Shown: piece by piece, positions 44,822 through 55,913 of the stretch | Numbering within the stretch: the stretch's first letter is position 1 | Layout: each line of letters opens with the position of its first letter | Assembly (NCBI RefSeq): GCF_001441535.1 | Contig: NZ_LMAU01000004.1 | Coordinates: forward strand, 62,001 to 126,000 | From: Tsuneonella troitsensis | GTDB lineage: Bacteria > Pseudomonadota > Alphaproteobacteria > Sphingomonadales > Sphingomonadaceae | Reading direction: 5' to 3' | DNA: 64,000 nucleotides | Translations under genes and position numbers: made by a program | The notes under the pieces: model-generated | What the model saw: only the letters and a program-made list of their open reading frames with translations | Database searches by the model: none | Told to the model about the DNA's origin: nothing

Positions 44822-45776
44822 TGCGCCCCCCGGTGCTCGCTCGGCTCAGCGCTTCCTCGACCAGCGCCTCGACCAGGTCTTCGTAGCTCATCCCGCAATA
44901 CTTCGCCTGCTCGGGCACGAGACTGAGCGGCGTCATCCCCGGCTGGGTGTTTGTTTCGAGCACGAACAGCCCGTCCTCGCCCAACTCGTCGTCCCAACGG
45001 AAATCGGTCCGGCTGCACCCCTTGCAGCCCAGCAGCGTGTGCGCCTGGACGGCATAGCCCTTGCACAGGTCCGCGATCCGGTCCGGAATCTGCGCGGGGC
45101 AAATGTGGTCGGTCATACCATCGGTGTACTTGGCGTCGAAATCGTAGAAACCCGACTTGGGCACCAGTTCGGTCACCGTCAGAGCGCGCGGACCTTCGGC
45201 TCCGTCGAGGACGGCCACCGTCATCTCGCGGCCCTTGATGTAGGGCTCGGCGAGCAACCGGTCGAATTCCTGCCACGGCCCCTTCGCGTCCCGGCGGATC
45301 GGGTTGCCGTAGTTGCTGGAGTCGGTGACGATAGCGACCCCGACCGAGCTGCCTTCGTTGACCGGCTTCAGCACGTAGGGCCGCGCAAGCGGGTCCTTTT
45401 CGTATAGGCTCTCGCAGTCGACGATGCGGCCACCGGGCATCGGCACGCCGTGCGGGACGAGCGCCTGCTTGGTCAGTTCCTTGTCGATTGCGATGACAGA
45501 CGTGGCGAGGCCGGAATGGGTATAGGGCACGCCCATCAGGTCGAGCATCCCCTGCACCGTGCCGTCTTCGCCCGGAACGCCGTGCAGCGCGTTGAACACG
45601 ACGTCGGGCCCGGCCTCGGCGATGCGCGCTGCGACCTTCCGGTCCATGTCGATGCGGGTAACACGGTGACCGCGGGCTTCGAGCGCTTTCGCCACGCCCT
45701 CACCGCTCATCAGCGAGACCGGGCGCTCGTTGGCCCAGCCGCCCATCAGCACGGCGACATGATGCTTTTCCGTCAT
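44814..45776 (-). CDS. ddl: D-alanine-D-alanine ligase
   Basis: ATP-grasp enzyme that makes the D-Ala-D-Ala dipeptide for MurF. The 320 residues contain HVAVLMGGWANERPVSLMSG, FNALHGVPGEDGTVQGMLDL, the ATP loop KPVNEGSSVGVAIV near residue 140 and the Mg-binding end FVLETNTQPGMTPLSLVPEQ. LMSG in the first motif and SLVPEQ at the end fit the Ddl subfamily. It overlaps murB by ATGA and ftsQ by eight bases. Confidence 0.97.
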   Translation of the reverse strand: MTEKHHVAVLMGGWANERPVSLMSGEGVAKALEARGHRVTRIDMDRKVAARIAEAGPDVVFNALHGVPGEDGTVQGMLDLMGVPYTHSGLATSVIAIDKELTKQALVPHGVPMPGGRIVDCESLYEKDPLARPYVLKPVNEGSSVGVAIVTDSSNYGNPIRRDAKGPWQEFDRLLAEPYIKGREMTVAVLDGAEGPRALTVTELVPKSGFYDFDAKYTDGMTDHICPAQIPDRIADLCKGYAVQAHTLLGCKGCSRTDFRWDDELGEDGLFVLETNTQPGMTPLSLVPEQAKYCGMSYEDLVEALVEEALSRASTGGRNG

Positions 45777-46741
45777 GGCCGACCCACCCGCTGGATTTCC
45801 CATTCTAGGCTGATGCCGGTGCTGGAATAGACTTTCTCGCGCACGAGTTCTCCGAGACCCTCGATGTCGGCGCTCGTCGCGTCGCCGGTGTTGATGAGGA
45901 AGTTGGTGTGCTTCTCGCTCACCTGCGCACCGCCTAGCGTCAGGCCGCGGCAACCCGCCCGGTCGACGAGCTCCCACGCCTTTTCGCCCGGCGGATTCTT
46001 GAAGGTGGAACCGCCGGTCTTCGTCCGCAGCGGTTGGCTCGCCTCGCGCGCGGCGGCGATCTTGTCCATTTCCTCGCCGATTTCGGCGGGGATGCCCTCG
46101 CGTCCCTGGAAACGCGCGGCGACGACCACCGCGCCTTCTGGGAGGTTCGAGTGGCGATAGCTGTATTCGAGGTCGCGCGCGGGCAGTGTCACGAACTCGC
46201 CGGTGGGCAGCACGACGTCGCAATCGATCAGCACGTCGCTGACCTCGCGGCCGTAGGCTCCGCCGTTCATCCGCACGAAACCGCCGACGGTGCCGGGAAT
46301 GCCGCGCAGGAACTCGACCCCGGCTATCCCGGCGTCGCGGGCCTTCGAAGACACGAGTATGCCGCTGGCCCCGCCGCCGCATTCCAGCACCTTGTCGCGC
46401 CGCGCCTCGACCGTCGCGAACGCCTTGCCGAGGCGAATGACCACGCCCGGAACTCCGCCGTCGCGCACGATCAGGTTCGATCCAAGGCCCAGCGCCATGA
46501 CTGGCATGCGCCCGCCGATGCGCGACAGGAATTCACGTAGGTCTTCGAGGTCTGCGGGCTCGAACAGCCAGTCTGCGGTGCCGCCGGTCTTGAACCATAC
46601 CAGCGGCGCGAGCGGGGCGTTCTGCGTGATCCTTCCCCGAATTCCGTCGGTGGCGAACGGCACCGTCATGTTCTCCTCGATCGCCGAGGATGGTGCCGAG
46701 CCATGGCGCCAGCCGCGCCGATCGCCGATCTGGGGGCTCAT
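45773..46741 (-). CDS. murB: UDP-N-acetylenolpyruvoylglucosamine reductase
   Basis: FAD/NADPH enzyme that makes UDP-MurNAc. The protein is 322 residues from an ATG that overlaps the murC stop (ATGA); a second Met at 46669 would remove 24 residues, so the exact start is moderately certain. Motifs are [35 protein letters not shown] (FAD binding), [18 protein letters not shown] and GSTFKNPPG. The YSYRHS Tyr-Ser element of type I/IIb enzymes is present near residue 190. Confidence 0.95.
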   Translation of the reverse strand: MSPQIGDRRGWRHGSAPSSAIEENMTVPFATDGIRGRITQNAPLAPLVWFKTGGTADWLFEPADLEDLREFLSRIGGRMPVMALGLGSNLIVRDGGVPGVVIRLGKAFATVEARRDKVLECGGGASGILVSSKARDAGIAGVEFLRGIPGTVGGFVRMNGGAYGREVSDVLIDCDVVLPTGEFVTLPARDLEYSYRHSNLPEGAVVVAARFQGREGIPAEIGEEMDKIAAAREASQPLRTKTGGSTFKNPPGEKAWELVDRAGCRGLTLGGAQVSEKHTNFLINTGDATSADIEGLGELVREKVYSSTGISLEWEIQRVGRP

Positions 46742-48153
46742 GTCGCGAAATCCGAGATACGTGCGGGCAGCGCGGCCGCCCAGCGCGTGATGTCGCCCGC
46801 CCCGAGGCAGACCACGAAGTCGCCCGGCTCGATATCGGTCGCCAGCGCCTGCGCCAGGGCGTCCTGATCGGGAATGGTCGCCGCCGAGCGGTGCCCGCGC
46901 GACTTCAGCCCCGCGACCAGCGCTTCGGCGTCGATGCCGGGGATCGGCTCCTCGCCTGCGGTGTAGACCGGGGTCACGAAAACCTGGTCGGCGTCGTTGA
47001 AGGCGTTCTGGAAGTCGTCCATCAAATCGCGCAGCCGCGTGAAGCGGTGCGGCTGGACCACGGCGATCACCCGGCCACCGCTGGCCCCGGCGCTTTCGCG
47101 CGCGGCGGCGAGCACCGCGCGGATTTCGACCGGGTGGTGCGCGTAATCGTCGATCACCGTCGCCCCGCGGACCTCGCCGGTCTTGGTGAAGCGGCGCCGC
47201 ACGCCGGTGAACTGTCCGAAACCGGTGCGGATCGTCTCGTCGCCGCATTCCATCTCGAGCGCGACGGCGATGGCGGCCAGCGCGTTCTGAACGTTGTGAC
47301 GTCCCGGCATCGGCAGATGGACACCGGCGATCCGCCGATCCTCCTCGCCGCGCCGGCGGACGATCACGTCGAACCGACTGCCGCCCGCCTCGGGCGTGAC
47401 GTTGACCGCGCAGACGTCTGCCTGAAGCGAGAAACCGTAGGTCACCACCCGGCGGTCTCGGACCTGCGCCATCACCGCCTGGACTTCGGGGTGATCAATG
47501 CACAGCACCGCAGCGCCATAGAACGGGACATTGTGGATGAATTCCACGAACGCCCGGCGCACGGCGTCGAAATCGCCGTAGTGGTCCAGGTGCTCGGGAT
47601 CGATGTTGGTGACGACCGCGATCGTCCCGTCGAGGCGCAGGAAGCTGCCGTCGCTCTCGTCCGCCTCGACCACCATCCAGTCGGAATCGCCGAGCCGTGC
47701 GTTCGAGCCGTACTGCTCGATCACGCCGCCGTTGATTACCGTGGGGTCGACCCCGCCCGCATCGAGCAATGCCGCGATCATGCTGGTCGTGGTCGTCTTG
47801 CCGTGCGTTCCGGCCACGGCGACGGTATTCTTGAGCCGCATCAGTTCGGCGAGCATTTCGGCCCGGCGCACTACCGGAATGCGATTTTCCAGCGCGGCGA
47901 CGACTTCCGGATTGGTCCGCTTTACCGCGGTCGATGTGACGACGACGCCGGCCCCTTCGACGTTGTCTGCCTGGTGTCCGATATGCACCGTGATCCCGCG
48001 CTTGCGCAGCCGTTCGACGCTGGGCCCTTCGGCAAGGTCGGAGCCCTGCACGTCGTAGCCCAGGTTCTTCATCACCTCGGCAATGCCGGACATGCCGATG
48101 CCGCCGATGCCGACGAAATGCACGGTGCCGATGTCGGTAGGAACGCCCTTCAC
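46738..48153 (-). CDS. murC: UDP-N-acetylmuramate-L-alanine ligase
   Basis: Adds the first amino acid to UDP-MurNAc; ATP-dependent cytoplasmic Mur ligase of 471 residues. Motifs are [18 protein letters not shown] at the N-terminus, the ATP loop [15 protein letters not shown] near residue 113, [12 protein letters not shown] and the C-terminal [12 protein letters not shown]. The start is GTG 48153, overlapping the murG stop by GTGA; the resulting [15 protein letters not shown] is the normal N-terminus. It overlaps murB by ATGA. Confidence 0.97.
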   Translation of the reverse strand: MKGVPTDIGTVHFVGIGGIGMSGIAEVMKNLGYDVQGSDLAEGPSVERLRKRGITVHIGHQADNVEGAGVVVTSTAVKRTNPEVVAALENRIPVVRRAEMLAELMRLKNTVAVAGTHGKTTTTSMIAALLDAGGVDPTVINGGVIEQYGSNARLGDSDWMVVEADESDGSFLRLDGTIAVVTNIDPEHLDHYGDFDAVRRAFVEFIHNVPFYGAAVLCIDHPEVQAVMAQVRDRRVVTYGFSLQADVCAVNVTPEAGGSRFDVIVRRRGEEDRRIAGVHLPMPGRHNVQNALAAIAVALEMECGDETIRTGFGQFTGVRRRFTKTGEVRGATVIDDYAHHPVEIRAVLAAARESAGASGGRVIAVVQPHRFTRLRDLMDDFQNAFNDADQVFVTPVYTAGEEPIPGIDAEALVAGLKSRGHRSAATIPDQDALAQALATDIEPGDFVVCLGAGDITRWAAALPARISDFAT

Positions 48154-49358
48154 GACAGGTCCCCCACCGCGCCGGTCATGGCGGCACCCTGCCCGGCGAT
48201 CACGCCTTGGCTCGCGCCGCGATCGTTGCTGCCGCCCACGCGGATGACGTCCATCAACTCGTTGCCGCCGAAGCTTTCGACAAGGTCGGCCAGGTCCTGC
48301 GCGGCCTTGGGCCGTCCGCAGTTCCACGCGGCGTGGGCCGCCGTCGCCAGTGTGTCGGGACGCTGGGCAAGCGCCTGGATCTGCTTGGCCAGTTCCTTCG
48401 CGGTGAATTTCTCCTGCCGGATCATCCGCGCCCCGCCGGACTTGACGATCTCGCGCGTATTCGCGGCCTGGTGATCGTCGGTCGCGATCGGCAAGGGAAC
48501 GAGGATCGCCGGACGGCCGACCGCCGTCAGTTCGGCTATGGTCGAAGCGCCCGCGCGGCCTATGAACAGGTGCGCATCGGCAAGGCGCGACGCCATGTCC
48601 TCGAAATACGTGCCAAGTTCGGCGGGAATGTCGTGGCCGCGATAGCGCGCGCGCACCGCTTCTAGATCCTCAGCCCGGCACTGCTGCGTGACCTGCAGCC
48701 GCTGGCGCAGCGCGGGCGGCAGCATGGCGAGCCCGTCGGGCACGACCTCTGACAATACGCGCGCGCCCTGGCTGCCGCCGGTCACCAGCACGCGCAGCAG
48801 GCCGTCGGCGGTGAACGGCGGGAACGGTTCGTCGCGCAGCGACAGGACTTCGGCCCGCACCGGATTGCCGACGAGGTGGACCTTGTCCGCGTTCTTCGGC
48901 GAGAGGCGCGCCACCTCGGGATAGGCGGTCGCGATTGCATCGACCTTGCGGGCGAAGAACCGGTTGACCCTGCCCAGCACCGCGTTCTGTTCGTGGACCA
49001 GGGTGGGAATTTCGCAGGCCATCGCGCCGAGCAGCGCCGGGAACACCGGATAGCCCCCGAAGCCGATCACCGCCGAAGGCTCGAAGCTTTCGTACAATCG
49101 CATCGCCATACGGCGACCTTCGAGAATAGCGGAGATGCCGCGCGGCCAGCGCAGCGGGTTCTTGCCCAGCTTGCTGGCGGGGATGACGTGTGCGGGAAGG
49201 AAATCGGGCTTGCCGGGAAGCGATGCGCCCCGGCTATCGGTTACCAGCGCGACATGATGCCCGCGGCGGTCGAGTTCCGTCGCGAGAGCGAACGCGGGGA
49301 TCAGGTGCCCCCCGGTTCCGCCCGCGGCCAGGACGTAGTGGCGGCTGGCGCGGGTCAT
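48150..49358 (-). CDS. murG: UDP-GlcNAc:undecaprenyl-PP-MurNAc-pentapeptide transferase
   Basis: Makes lipid II from lipid I on the inner face of the cytoplasmic membrane. This GT-B enzyme has 402 residues, slightly longer than usual because of a Gly/Ala-rich tail. Signature elements are [52 protein letters not shown] and [22 protein letters not shown]. The start ATG at 49358 overlaps the ftsW stop (ATGA), and the stop overlaps murC (GTGA). Confidence 0.97.
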   Translation of the reverse strand: MTRASRHYVLAAGGTGGHLIPAFALATELDRRGHHVALVTDSRGASLPGKPDFLPAHVIPASKLGKNPLRWPRGISAILEGRRMAMRLYESFEPSAVIGFGGYPVFPALLGAMACEIPTLVHEQNAVLGRVNRFFARKVDAIATAYPEVARLSPKNADKVHLVGNPVRAEVLSLRDEPFPPFTADGLLRVLVTGGSQGARVLSEVVPDGLAMLPPALRQRLQVTQQCRAEDLEAVRARYRGHDIPAELGTYFEDMASRLADAHLFIGRAGASTIAELTAVGRPAILVPLPIATDDHQAANTREIVKSGGARMIRQEKFTAKELAKQIQALAQRPDTLATAAHAAWNCGRPKAAQDLADLVESFGGNELMDVIRVGGSNDRGASQGVIAGQGAAMTGAVGDLS

Positions 49359-50578
49359 GCGTTGAGTTCCTTGGCGATCAGCGCCTTGAGGCCGGGTGTC
49401 TCGCGGTAGAGAAACGGATTGCGCCGGGTGAGCGCGATGAGCAGGCCGACCGCAAGGCACACCGCGATGGTCGACGATCCGCCATAGCTGACCAGCGGCA
49501 GGGTCATCCCCTTCGACGGGAACAGCTGCAGGTTCACGAGGATGTTGATGAACGCCTGCCCGCCGATCTGCGTGGTCAGTCCCGCGGCGGCGAGGAGCGT
49601 GAACAGGTCTTCCTCGTCCACCAGGCGAGTCAGCACGCGCACCACGATCGCGAGGTAGAGGACGACCACCAGCGCGCAGACGATCAGGCCGAATTCCTCG
49701 CCGATGACCGAGAAGATGTAGTCGGTGTGCGCCTCGGGCAGGTTCATCTTGCGAACGCCAAGCCACAGACCGCTTCCCGTCCACCCGCCCGCGAGGAGTG
49801 TGCGGCTGGCAAGGTCCACCTGATCGAACGCGGTGCCGCCGCCGAAGAACGCATCGATGCGGTGGCGGGCGTTGTCGTAGAGGAAATAGGTCGCGGTCAG
49901 CAGGGCTACCCCGGCCCCCGCCAACATCCCGAGGCGTTTGAGCGGCACGCCCGCCAGCAGGACGATCACGAACCACACGCCCGCGAACAGGATCGTGCCC
50001 CCGAAATCGGGCTGCATCATCATGAGCGCGGCCACCAGCCCCATCGCCGCCGTCGCCAGCACGAGCACGGGCAGGTTGGGATCGCGCAGGCGCCAGCTCA
50101 CGATCCACGCAAGCAGGATCGCGAAACCGGGCTTGAGAAACTCCGAGGGCTGGAAACCGGCAATGCCGAGGTTGATCCAGCGCCGCGCGCCATTGACCTC
50201 GCTACCGACGATCGGAACCAGCAAGAGGAACACGAGCATCGTCCCCGCCAGCACGATCCCGACGCGGCGCGCATTCTCGCGGCTCAGCGCCGATGCCCCG
50301 AACAGGAATACCAGCCCGACCGCCTGCCACCGCAGGTGCGCCCAGTAGAAGTAGAGTTCGGGCAGCTTGATGCTCGCCGTGGAGAGGCGGTGCGCGCTCG
50401 CGGGCGATGCCGCGAAGACCGCCGCCGTCCCGACCGCCATCAGCAACAGGATCAGTGCGACCAGCACCCGGTCGACCTCGCGCCACCACACCTTGAATTG
50501 CGCGCCGGTCGAAACCGGATAGCGCGGTTGCGAAGCGACCGCTGCTCCGGCGCGGGGAATGTAGGGCCGCTCGGTCAT
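49355..50578 (-). CDS. ftsW: Septal SEDS peptidoglycan polymerase FtsW
   Basis: Polymerises lipid II at the septum with FtsI. The 407 residues have about ten membrane helices, beginning with VLVALILLLMAVGTAAVFAA. SEDS signatures are GARRWINLGIAGFQPSEFLKP near residue 132 and the C-terminal GMTLPLVSYGGSSTIAVCLAVG near 365. The long extracytoplasmic loop contains FFGGGTAFDQVDLASRTLLAGG. The start at 50578 overlaps the murD stop by ATGA. A 30-residue cytoplasmic tail precedes the first helix. Confidence 0.96.
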   Translation of the reverse strand: MTERPYIPRAGAAVASQPRYPVSTGAQFKVWWREVDRVLVALILLLMAVGTAAVFAASPASAHRLSTASIKLPELYFYWAHLRWQAVGLVFLFGASALSRENARRVGIVLAGTMLVFLLLVPIVGSEVNGARRWINLGIAGFQPSEFLKPGFAILLAWIVSWRLRDPNLPVLVLATAAMGLVAALMMMQPDFGGTILFAGVWFVIVLLAGVPLKRLGMLAGAGVALLTATYFLYDNARHRIDAFFGGGTAFDQVDLASRTLLAGGWTGSGLWLGVRKMNLPEAHTDYIFSVIGEEFGLIVCALVVVLYLAIVVRVLTRLVDEEDLFTLLAAAGLTTQIGGQAFINILVNLQLFPSKGMTLPLVSYGGSSTIAVCLAVGLLIALTRRNPFLYRETPGLKALIAKELNA

Positions 50579-51846
50579 GCCGCGCCCACCTGCACGCAGG
50601 GATCGACGCTGGCATCCTCGATCAGCGCGTCGACGAACTGCCGGAAGCGCTCGCCGCGCTGCTCGTAGTCCTTGAACTGGTCGAAGCTGGCACAGGCCGG
50701 GCTGAGCAGTATCACGTCGCCCGGCACCGCCGCCGCCATCGCCTCGCGCAAGGCGGCGCACATCATTTCCGCATTGGTCACCGGCACGCGGCCCGCCAGC
50801 AGCTCGGCAAACCTCGGCCCCGCCTCGCCGATGGTGTAGGCGGCCTTGACGTTGGCTAGGTGCGCCTCGGTCGCGCCGAGACCGTCTTCCTTGGGCAGTC
50901 CGCCGACGATCCAATGGATGCGCGGGCCATTGCCTTCGGGCGGATAGGCCGCGAGCGCGGGGGCGGTGCTGTCGGTATTGGTCGCCTTGCTGTCGTTGAC
51001 GAACAGCACGCCGTTGTGGGTGGCGACGCGCTCCATGCGGTGCGGGAGGCCGGTGAAGGTGCGGAATCCCTCAGCAATCTGCTGGTCCTCCAGCCCTAGA
51101 GCGCGGCATACTTCCCATGCGGCTGCCCCGTTCTGTGCATTGTGCGGCCCTTGGAGCGAAGGCGCGTCGGCTATTAGCGGCGCATTTTCCCGCCCATATA
51201 TGCGAGCGCCGGTCGACATCTCGAACAGCCGCGCCTTGCTCCCCGCATACGCTTCGAAGCTGTCGTACCGGTCGAGATGATCCGGCGTAACATTCAAAAG
51301 CACCGCCACATCGCAATCGAGCGAATAGGTGAGGTCGATCTGGTAGCTCGACAGCTCGAGCACATAGACCCCGCCTTCGGGCAGCGGGTCCTGCGCGAGG
51401 ATCGGCAGGCCGATGTTTCCGCCCATCGTCGTCGGCACGCCCGCCGTCTTCAGGATGTGGTGGACCAGCGCGGTCGTCGTGCTCTTGCCGTTGGTGCCGG
51501 TTATCCCGACGACCTTGTGCGGCGGCAGGCTTGCGCGGGCCTGCGCGAACAGTTCGATGTCGCCTATCACCGGTACCCCGAACTGCGCGGCACGCACGGC
51601 GATGGGGTGGGTGTTGAGCGGGACACCGGGGGACACGACCACGCCGTCGTATCCGGTGAGGTCTATCTCGAGCGGATCGCCCAGAAGCACGTTCGCCGGA
51701 TCGACCTTGGCCCGCGCCACGTCCTGACGGTCCCATGCGGTCACCCGCGCCCCACTCGCCACGAGCGATTCCACCACCGCCAGCCCGCTGCGCGCGAGAC
51801 CGAGGACGGCGTATCGCTTTCCGGCGAAGGCGGGGCTCGTGATCAC
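50575..51846 (-). CDS. murD: UDP-N-acetylmuramoylalanine-D-glutamate ligase
   Basis: Adds D-Glu to UDP-MurNAc-L-Ala. The 423 residues start at GTG 51846, which overlaps the mraY stop by GTGA; the product begins [20 protein letters not shown]. The ATP loop [19 protein letters not shown] is near residue 112, followed by [20 protein letters not shown] and [12 protein letters not shown]. It is somewhat shorter than the E. coli enzyme but has all the ligase motifs. It overlaps ftsW by ATGA. Confidence 0.97.
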   Translation of the reverse strand: MITSPAFAGKRYAVLGLARSGLAVVESLVASGARVTAWDRQDVARAKVDPANVLLGDPLEIDLTGYDGVVVSPGVPLNTHPIAVRAAQFGVPVIGDIELFAQARASLPPHKVVGITGTNGKSTTTALVHHILKTAGVPTTMGGNIGLPILAQDPLPEGGVYVLELSSYQIDLTYSLDCDVAVLLNVTPDHLDRYDSFEAYAGSKARLFEMSTGARIYGRENAPLIADAPSLQGPHNAQNGAAAWEVCRALGLEDQQIAEGFRTFTGLPHRMERVATHNGVLFVNDSKATNTDSTAPALAAYPPEGNGPRIHWIVGGLPKEDGLGATEAHLANVKAAYTIGEAGPRFAELLAGRVPVTNAEMMCAALREAMAAAVPGDVILLSPACASFDQFKDYEQRGERFRQFVDALIEDASVDPCVQVGAA

Positions 51847-52913
51847 CGCAGCTTCAACGTCGACAGACCGATCAGCGCGAGCACGATGGCGACGATCCAG
51901 AAGCGGATCACGACCTTGCTCTCGGACCAGCCGAGCTGTTCGAAATGATGGTGTATCGGGGCCATGCGGAACACGCGTTTCCCGGTGCGTTTGAACCAGA
52001 CAACCTGAATGATCACCGAAAGCGCCTCGAACACGAAGAGCCCGCCGACCACCGCAAGCACGATCTCGTGATGGCTGGCGACCGCGATTGCGCCGAGCGC
52101 GCCGCCCAGCGCAAGACTGCCCGTGTCGCCCATGAACACGGCCGCCGGGGGCGCGTTGAACCACAGGAAGGCCAGGCCCGCCCCCATGATCGCCGCGCAG
52201 AATATCGCCAGCTCGCCCGCGCCCGGCACGTGCGGGATGCCCAGATACTCCGAGTAGTCCGCCCGGCCCGCGAGGTAGGAAATGATCGCGAAGGTGCCCG
52301 CCGCGATGATGACCGGCATCGTGGCGAGACCGTCAAGACCGTCGGTCAGGTTCACCGCGTTGCCCGCGCCGACCATCACCAATGCGGCGAAGATGTAGTA
52401 GGCATAGCCGAGCTCGATCCCGCGCCCGCTGAAGAACGGGATGTAGAGGAACGTGTTGATCTGCCCGACGATGATCCAGGCCGCGATGCCCGCGACCACG
52501 AATTCCATCAGTAGCCGGACCCTGCCGGAAACCCCCTTGTGGCTCGCCTTGGACACCTTGTCGTAATCGTCGAGGAACCCGATGAACCCGAAGCCCAGCG
52601 TCACCGCGACGCAGGCCCAGACGAACGGATTGGACAGGTCCATCCAGATCAGCAAGGAAAGGGACAGGCTGACGAGAATCATCAGTCCGCCCATCGTCGG
52701 CGTGCCGCGCTTGGCGAGGTGGGTTTGCGGGCCGTCCTCGCGGATCGGCTGGCCCTTGCCCTGGCGCACGCGGAGCAGGTCGATGAAGCGCGGGCCGATG
52801 ATCAGGCCGATGAGCAGCGCGGTCATCAGCGTCGCGCCGGCGCGGAAGGTCTGGTAGCGGACGAGGTTGAACAGTCCCTCGAAACTCATCCACTCGGCGA
52901 GCAAGTACAGCAT
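51843..52913 (-). CDS. mraY: Phospho-MurNAc-pentapeptide transferase
   Basis: Integral membrane enzyme making lipid I from UDP-MurNAc-pentapeptide and undecaprenyl phosphate; 356 residues and about ten helices. Conserved loops are [40 protein letters not shown] (catalytic Asp pair), [30 protein letters not shown] and [19 protein letters not shown]. It begins 16 bases after the murF stop, the only gap in the mraZ-to-ftsA chain. Confidence 0.98.
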   Translation of the reverse strand: MLYLLAEWMSFEGLFNLVRYQTFRAGATLMTALLIGLIIGPRFIDLLRVRQGKGQPIREDGPQTHLAKRGTPTMGGLMILVSLSLSLLIWMDLSNPFVWACVAVTLGFGFIGFLDDYDKVSKASHKGVSGRVRLLMEFVVAGIAAWIIVGQINTFLYIPFFSGRGIELGYAYYIFAALVMVGAGNAVNLTDGLDGLATMPVIIAAGTFAIISYLAGRADYSEYLGIPHVPGAGELAIFCAAIMGAGLAFLWFNAPPAAVFMGDTGSLALGGALGAIAVASHHEIVLAVVGGLFVFEALSVIIQVVWFKRTGKRVFRMAPIHHHFEQLGWSESKVVIRFWIVAIVLALIGLSTLKLR

Positions 52914-52929
52914 TCAGCCTTCCCGGCCC

Positions 52930-54387
52930 CTAACGTCCACGGTCGACGAGATGGGTGACCAGCCTCCCGAGACCGATCGAATTCGATCCCTTGACCAGCA
53001 CTGCGTCCCCGCCCGCGAGCCCGTATTCCTCCAGCGCAGCGATCGCTTCGCCAGGCCCATCGCAATGCGCGAACGACAGGGGGGCGGCAAGCGTGACGAC
53101 GTTGCCTTTCCCCAGTTCGCGCGCAAGGGCGCGCATCTCGTCGCCCACGAGGACCAGGTGATCGACGTGTGCCTCGCGGATCGGCTCGACGAGCTGGGCG
53201 TGCATGGCTGGGGCGAAGTCGCCCAGTTCCTTCATGCTGCCGAGCACGGCGATACGCCGGGTCGCCGGGGTCTGGCCGAGTTGGCGCAGCGTCGCCCGCA
53301 TCGAGGCGGGATTGGCGTTGTAGCTTTCGTCGATCACCAGCGCGTGCCCGCCGGGCACCGCGATCCGGTGACGCGCGCCGCGCCCCTTCAGGCCGCCCAT
53401 TTCGGCGAGCGCGAGGCCGGCGGCGGCAAGATCGCCGCCCGCCACCTTTACCGCGGCCATCACGGCGAGTGAGTTCAGGATCCAGTGCTCACCCGGCTCC
53501 GCCACCGAATAGCACAGGCGCGTCCCGTCGATGTCGGCGGTGACCACCGAGCCCCCGTTGGCCGAAGGGATCGCGTCTAGCAGTCGGGCGTCCGATCCGG
53601 GAGCCCGGCCGAACGTCATGACCCGCGCCCCGGCCTCGCGCGCGTTGACCAGCAGACGCTCGTAATGCGGCGTATCGGTCGGGATGATTGCCGTACCGCC
53701 CTCGACCAGCCCGGTGAAAATCTCCGACTTCGCGTCGGCAATCGCTTCCATCGACCCCAGGTTCTCGATGTGCGCGGGGGCGATGGTGGTGACTACGGCC
53801 ACGTGCGGACGGACGTGCGCCGTCAGCGCGTCGATCTCTCCGGCGTGGTTCATGCCCATCTCGAACACGCCGAACTTCGTGCGCGAAGGCATCCGGGCGA
53901 GGCTCAGCGGCACGCCCACGTGGTTGTTGTAACTCCGCACGGAACGGTGCGCCGCGCCCCTGCTCGACCGGTCGAGCGCGGCGAAGATCGCCTCCTTGAC
54001 CCCGGTCTTGCCGACCGAGCCGGTCACGCCAACCCTTACCGCATCTGCGCGTCCGCGCGCGGCTGCGGCAAGCATCGCCAAGGCCACGCTGGTGTCTTCG
54101 ACCAGGACGTGCGGCCATTCGACCGGCTCGCTGACCAACGCCGCGGAAGCGCCGTTGGCGAACGCCTTGTCGATGAAGCGGTGACCGTCGGTCGCCTCGC
54201 CCTTGAGCGCGACGAACAGGTCGCCGGACCGCACGTCGCGGCTATCGATCTCGACCCCCGCGCACTGGAACGCGCCGCTGGCGGTACCGCCACACGCGGC
54301 CGCGATCTCGTCGGCGGTCCACAGCGCAAGCCGCAGGCCGTCGCGCTTCTGGCGGGGCCAGGCCTTGAGGGCGGGATGCCGGCTCAT
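52930..54387 (-). CDS. murF: UDP-MurNAc-tripeptide-D-alanyl-D-alanine ligase
   Basis: Adds the D-Ala-D-Ala made by Ddl. The 485 residues contain VEIDSRDVRSGDLFVALKGE at the N-terminus, the ATP loop VGVTGSVGKTGVKEAIFAAL near residue 118, FEMGMNHAGEIDALT, and the C-terminal VIDESYNANPASMRATL and VLVKGSNSIGLGRLV. The ATG at 54387 overlaps the murE stop (ATGA). Confidence 0.97.
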   Translation of the reverse strand: MSRHPALKAWPRQKRDGLRLALWTADEIAAACGGTASGAFQCAGVEIDSRDVRSGDLFVALKGEATDGHRFIDKAFANGASAALVSEPVEWPHVLVEDTSVALAMLAAAARGRADAVRVGVTGSVGKTGVKEAIFAALDRSSRGAAHRSVRSYNNHVGVPLSLARMPSRTKFGVFEMGMNHAGEIDALTAHVRPHVAVVTTIAPAHIENLGSMEAIADAKSEIFTGLVEGGTAIIPTDTPHYERLLVNAREAGARVMTFGRAPGSDARLLDAIPSANGGSVVTADIDGTRLCYSVAEPGEHWILNSLAVMAAVKVAGGDLAAAGLALAEMGGLKGRGARHRIAVPGGHALVIDESYNANPASMRATLRQLGQTPATRRIAVLGSMKELGDFAPAMHAQLVEPIREAHVDHLVLVGDEMRALARELGKGNVVTLAAPLSFAHCDGPGEAIAALEEYGLAGGDAVLVKGSNSIGLGRLVTHLVDRGR

Positions 54388-55913
54388 GCCGATACTCCCG
54401 CCGCAGCCGCTTCGCGCGCAACCGACACATCGTCGAACGGCAGTATCTTCATCGTATCTCCCGAGCCGATGATCTGGCCCTGTTCGTGTCCCTTGCCGGC
54501 GACGAGGACGATGTCGCCCGCCTGCGCCAGCGCGATCGCGGCGGCGATCGCCGCGCGCCGATCGCCGATTTCCCGTGCGCCCACCGCACCGTCGAGCACC
54601 TGCCGCCGGATCGCCGCAGGGTCTTCGCCGCGCGGGTTGTCGTCGGTGACGATAGTGATGTCCGCTCGCTCTGCCGCCACGCGGCCCATCTCGGCCCGCT
54701 TGCCCTGGTCGCGGTCGCCGCCGGCCCCGAACACCACGATCAGACGGCCCCGGGGGCTGTCCGACACGTGCGGGCGCAGCGCGGCGATTGCCGCCTCCAG
54801 CGCATCAGGGGTGTGGGCGTAATCGACGTAGACCGGCGCGCCTGCCCGGTTGAGCGCGGCCCTTTCGAGCCGTCCGCGCACCGGCTGCAGGCGGGTGAGA
54901 CCGTCGATAGTCGCCGCCGGATCGCCGCCCGTGGCGATGACCAGTCCTGCGGCCACCAGCGCGTTCGCGGCCTGGTAGGCTCCGATCAGCGGCAGGTTGA
55001 TGCGCCGCGACGTGCCGCCGTATTCGATCTCGAGCTCCTGCCCGAGCGATCCGGGAGTGCGGGCGACGAGGCGAATCCCCTCCCCCTCGCCGTCCACACT
55101 CCCGTTCAGGGTTCCCGCCAAAGTACTGCTTTGAGGGATGCCCCCGACCAGGAACACGCGGAGACCCCTTTTGCTCGCGTGTTCCACGGCGCGCTCGGCC
55201 CATCCATTACCGTCGCGCCAGATGACTGCGGCCCCGCCGGGGGCCACGACTTCGTCGAACAGCCGCATCTTGGCGGCGAAATACTCGTCCATGTCCGCGT
55301 GATAATCGAGGTGATCGCGGCTCAGGTTGGTGAACGCACCGGCAGCGACGTTCAGCCCCTCGTTGCGGAACTGGGTGAGACCGTGGCTCGATGCCTCGTA
55401 AGCCACGTGGGTCACGCCTTCGCGGGCGAGACCGGCCATGTTGGCGAGGAACGTGACGATGTCCGGCGTGGTGAGACCGGTCGAGACGCTTTCGTCCGGC
55501 GTGGTCACGCCCAATGTGCCGATCGAGGCGGCGGACAGGCCGGCCATCCGCCATAGCTGCCGGGTCATCTCGACCGTGGACGTCTTCCCGTTGGTTCCGG
55601 TGACGGCGACGATCGTTTCGGGGACCGGCGCGAAGAATTCGGCTGCCGCCTGTGCGAAGGCGCGGCGCGGCTCTGCATCGGAAATGTGGAGCGCGCCCTG
55701 CACATGGGCCTCAGGCCGCGCGACCACCGCCACGGCGCCTGCTGCAACGGCTGCGGGAATGAAGTCTTCCCCGTTCACCCGCGCGCCCTTGAACGCACCG
55801 AAGACGGTGCCGGGCGCGACCTTGCGATGGTCGATTGCGAAGCCCGTCACCTGCGTGTCCGCCGCTTCGCCCGCGTCCGCGCCCGCTGCGGCGGCGATCC
55901 GTCCGAGCTTCAT
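54384..55913 (-). CDS. murE: UDP-MurNAc-tripeptide synthetase, meso-DAP adding
   Basis: Adds meso-diaminopimelate to UDP-MurNAc-L-Ala-D-Glu. The 509 residues contain IDHRKVAPGTVFGAFKGARV, the ATP loop VAVTGTNGKTSTVEMTRQ near residue 106, EASSHGLTQFR, NLSRDHLDYHADMDEY, VYVDYAHTPDALEAAI and TDDNPRGEDPAAIRRQV. The DNPR motif marks DAP-specific MurE enzymes, so peptidoglycan of the meso-DAP type is inferred. The ATG at 55913 overlaps the ftsI stop by ATGA. Confidence 0.97.
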   Translation of the reverse strand: MKLGRIAAAAGADAGEAADTQVTGFAIDHRKVAPGTVFGAFKGARVNGEDFIPAAVAAGAVAVVARPEAHVQGALHISDAEPRRAFAQAAAEFFAPVPETIVAVTGTNGKTSTVEMTRQLWRMAGLSAASIGTLGVTTPDESVSTGLTTPDIVTFLANMAGLAREGVTHVAYEASSHGLTQFRNEGLNVAAGAFTNLSRDHLDYHADMDEYFAAKMRLFDEVVAPGGAAVIWRDGNGWAERAVEHASKRGLRVFLVGGIPQSSTLAGTLNGSVDGEGEGIRLVARTPGSLGQELEIEYGGTSRRINLPLIGAYQAANALVAAGLVIATGGDPAATIDGLTRLQPVRGRLERAALNRAGAPVYVDYAHTPDALEAAIAALRPHVSDSPRGRLIVVFGAGGDRDQGKRAEMGRVAAERADITIVTDDNPRGEDPAAIRRQVLDGAVGAREIGDRRAAIAAAIALAQAGDIVLVAGKGHEQGQIIGSGDTMKILPFDDVSVAREAAAAGVSA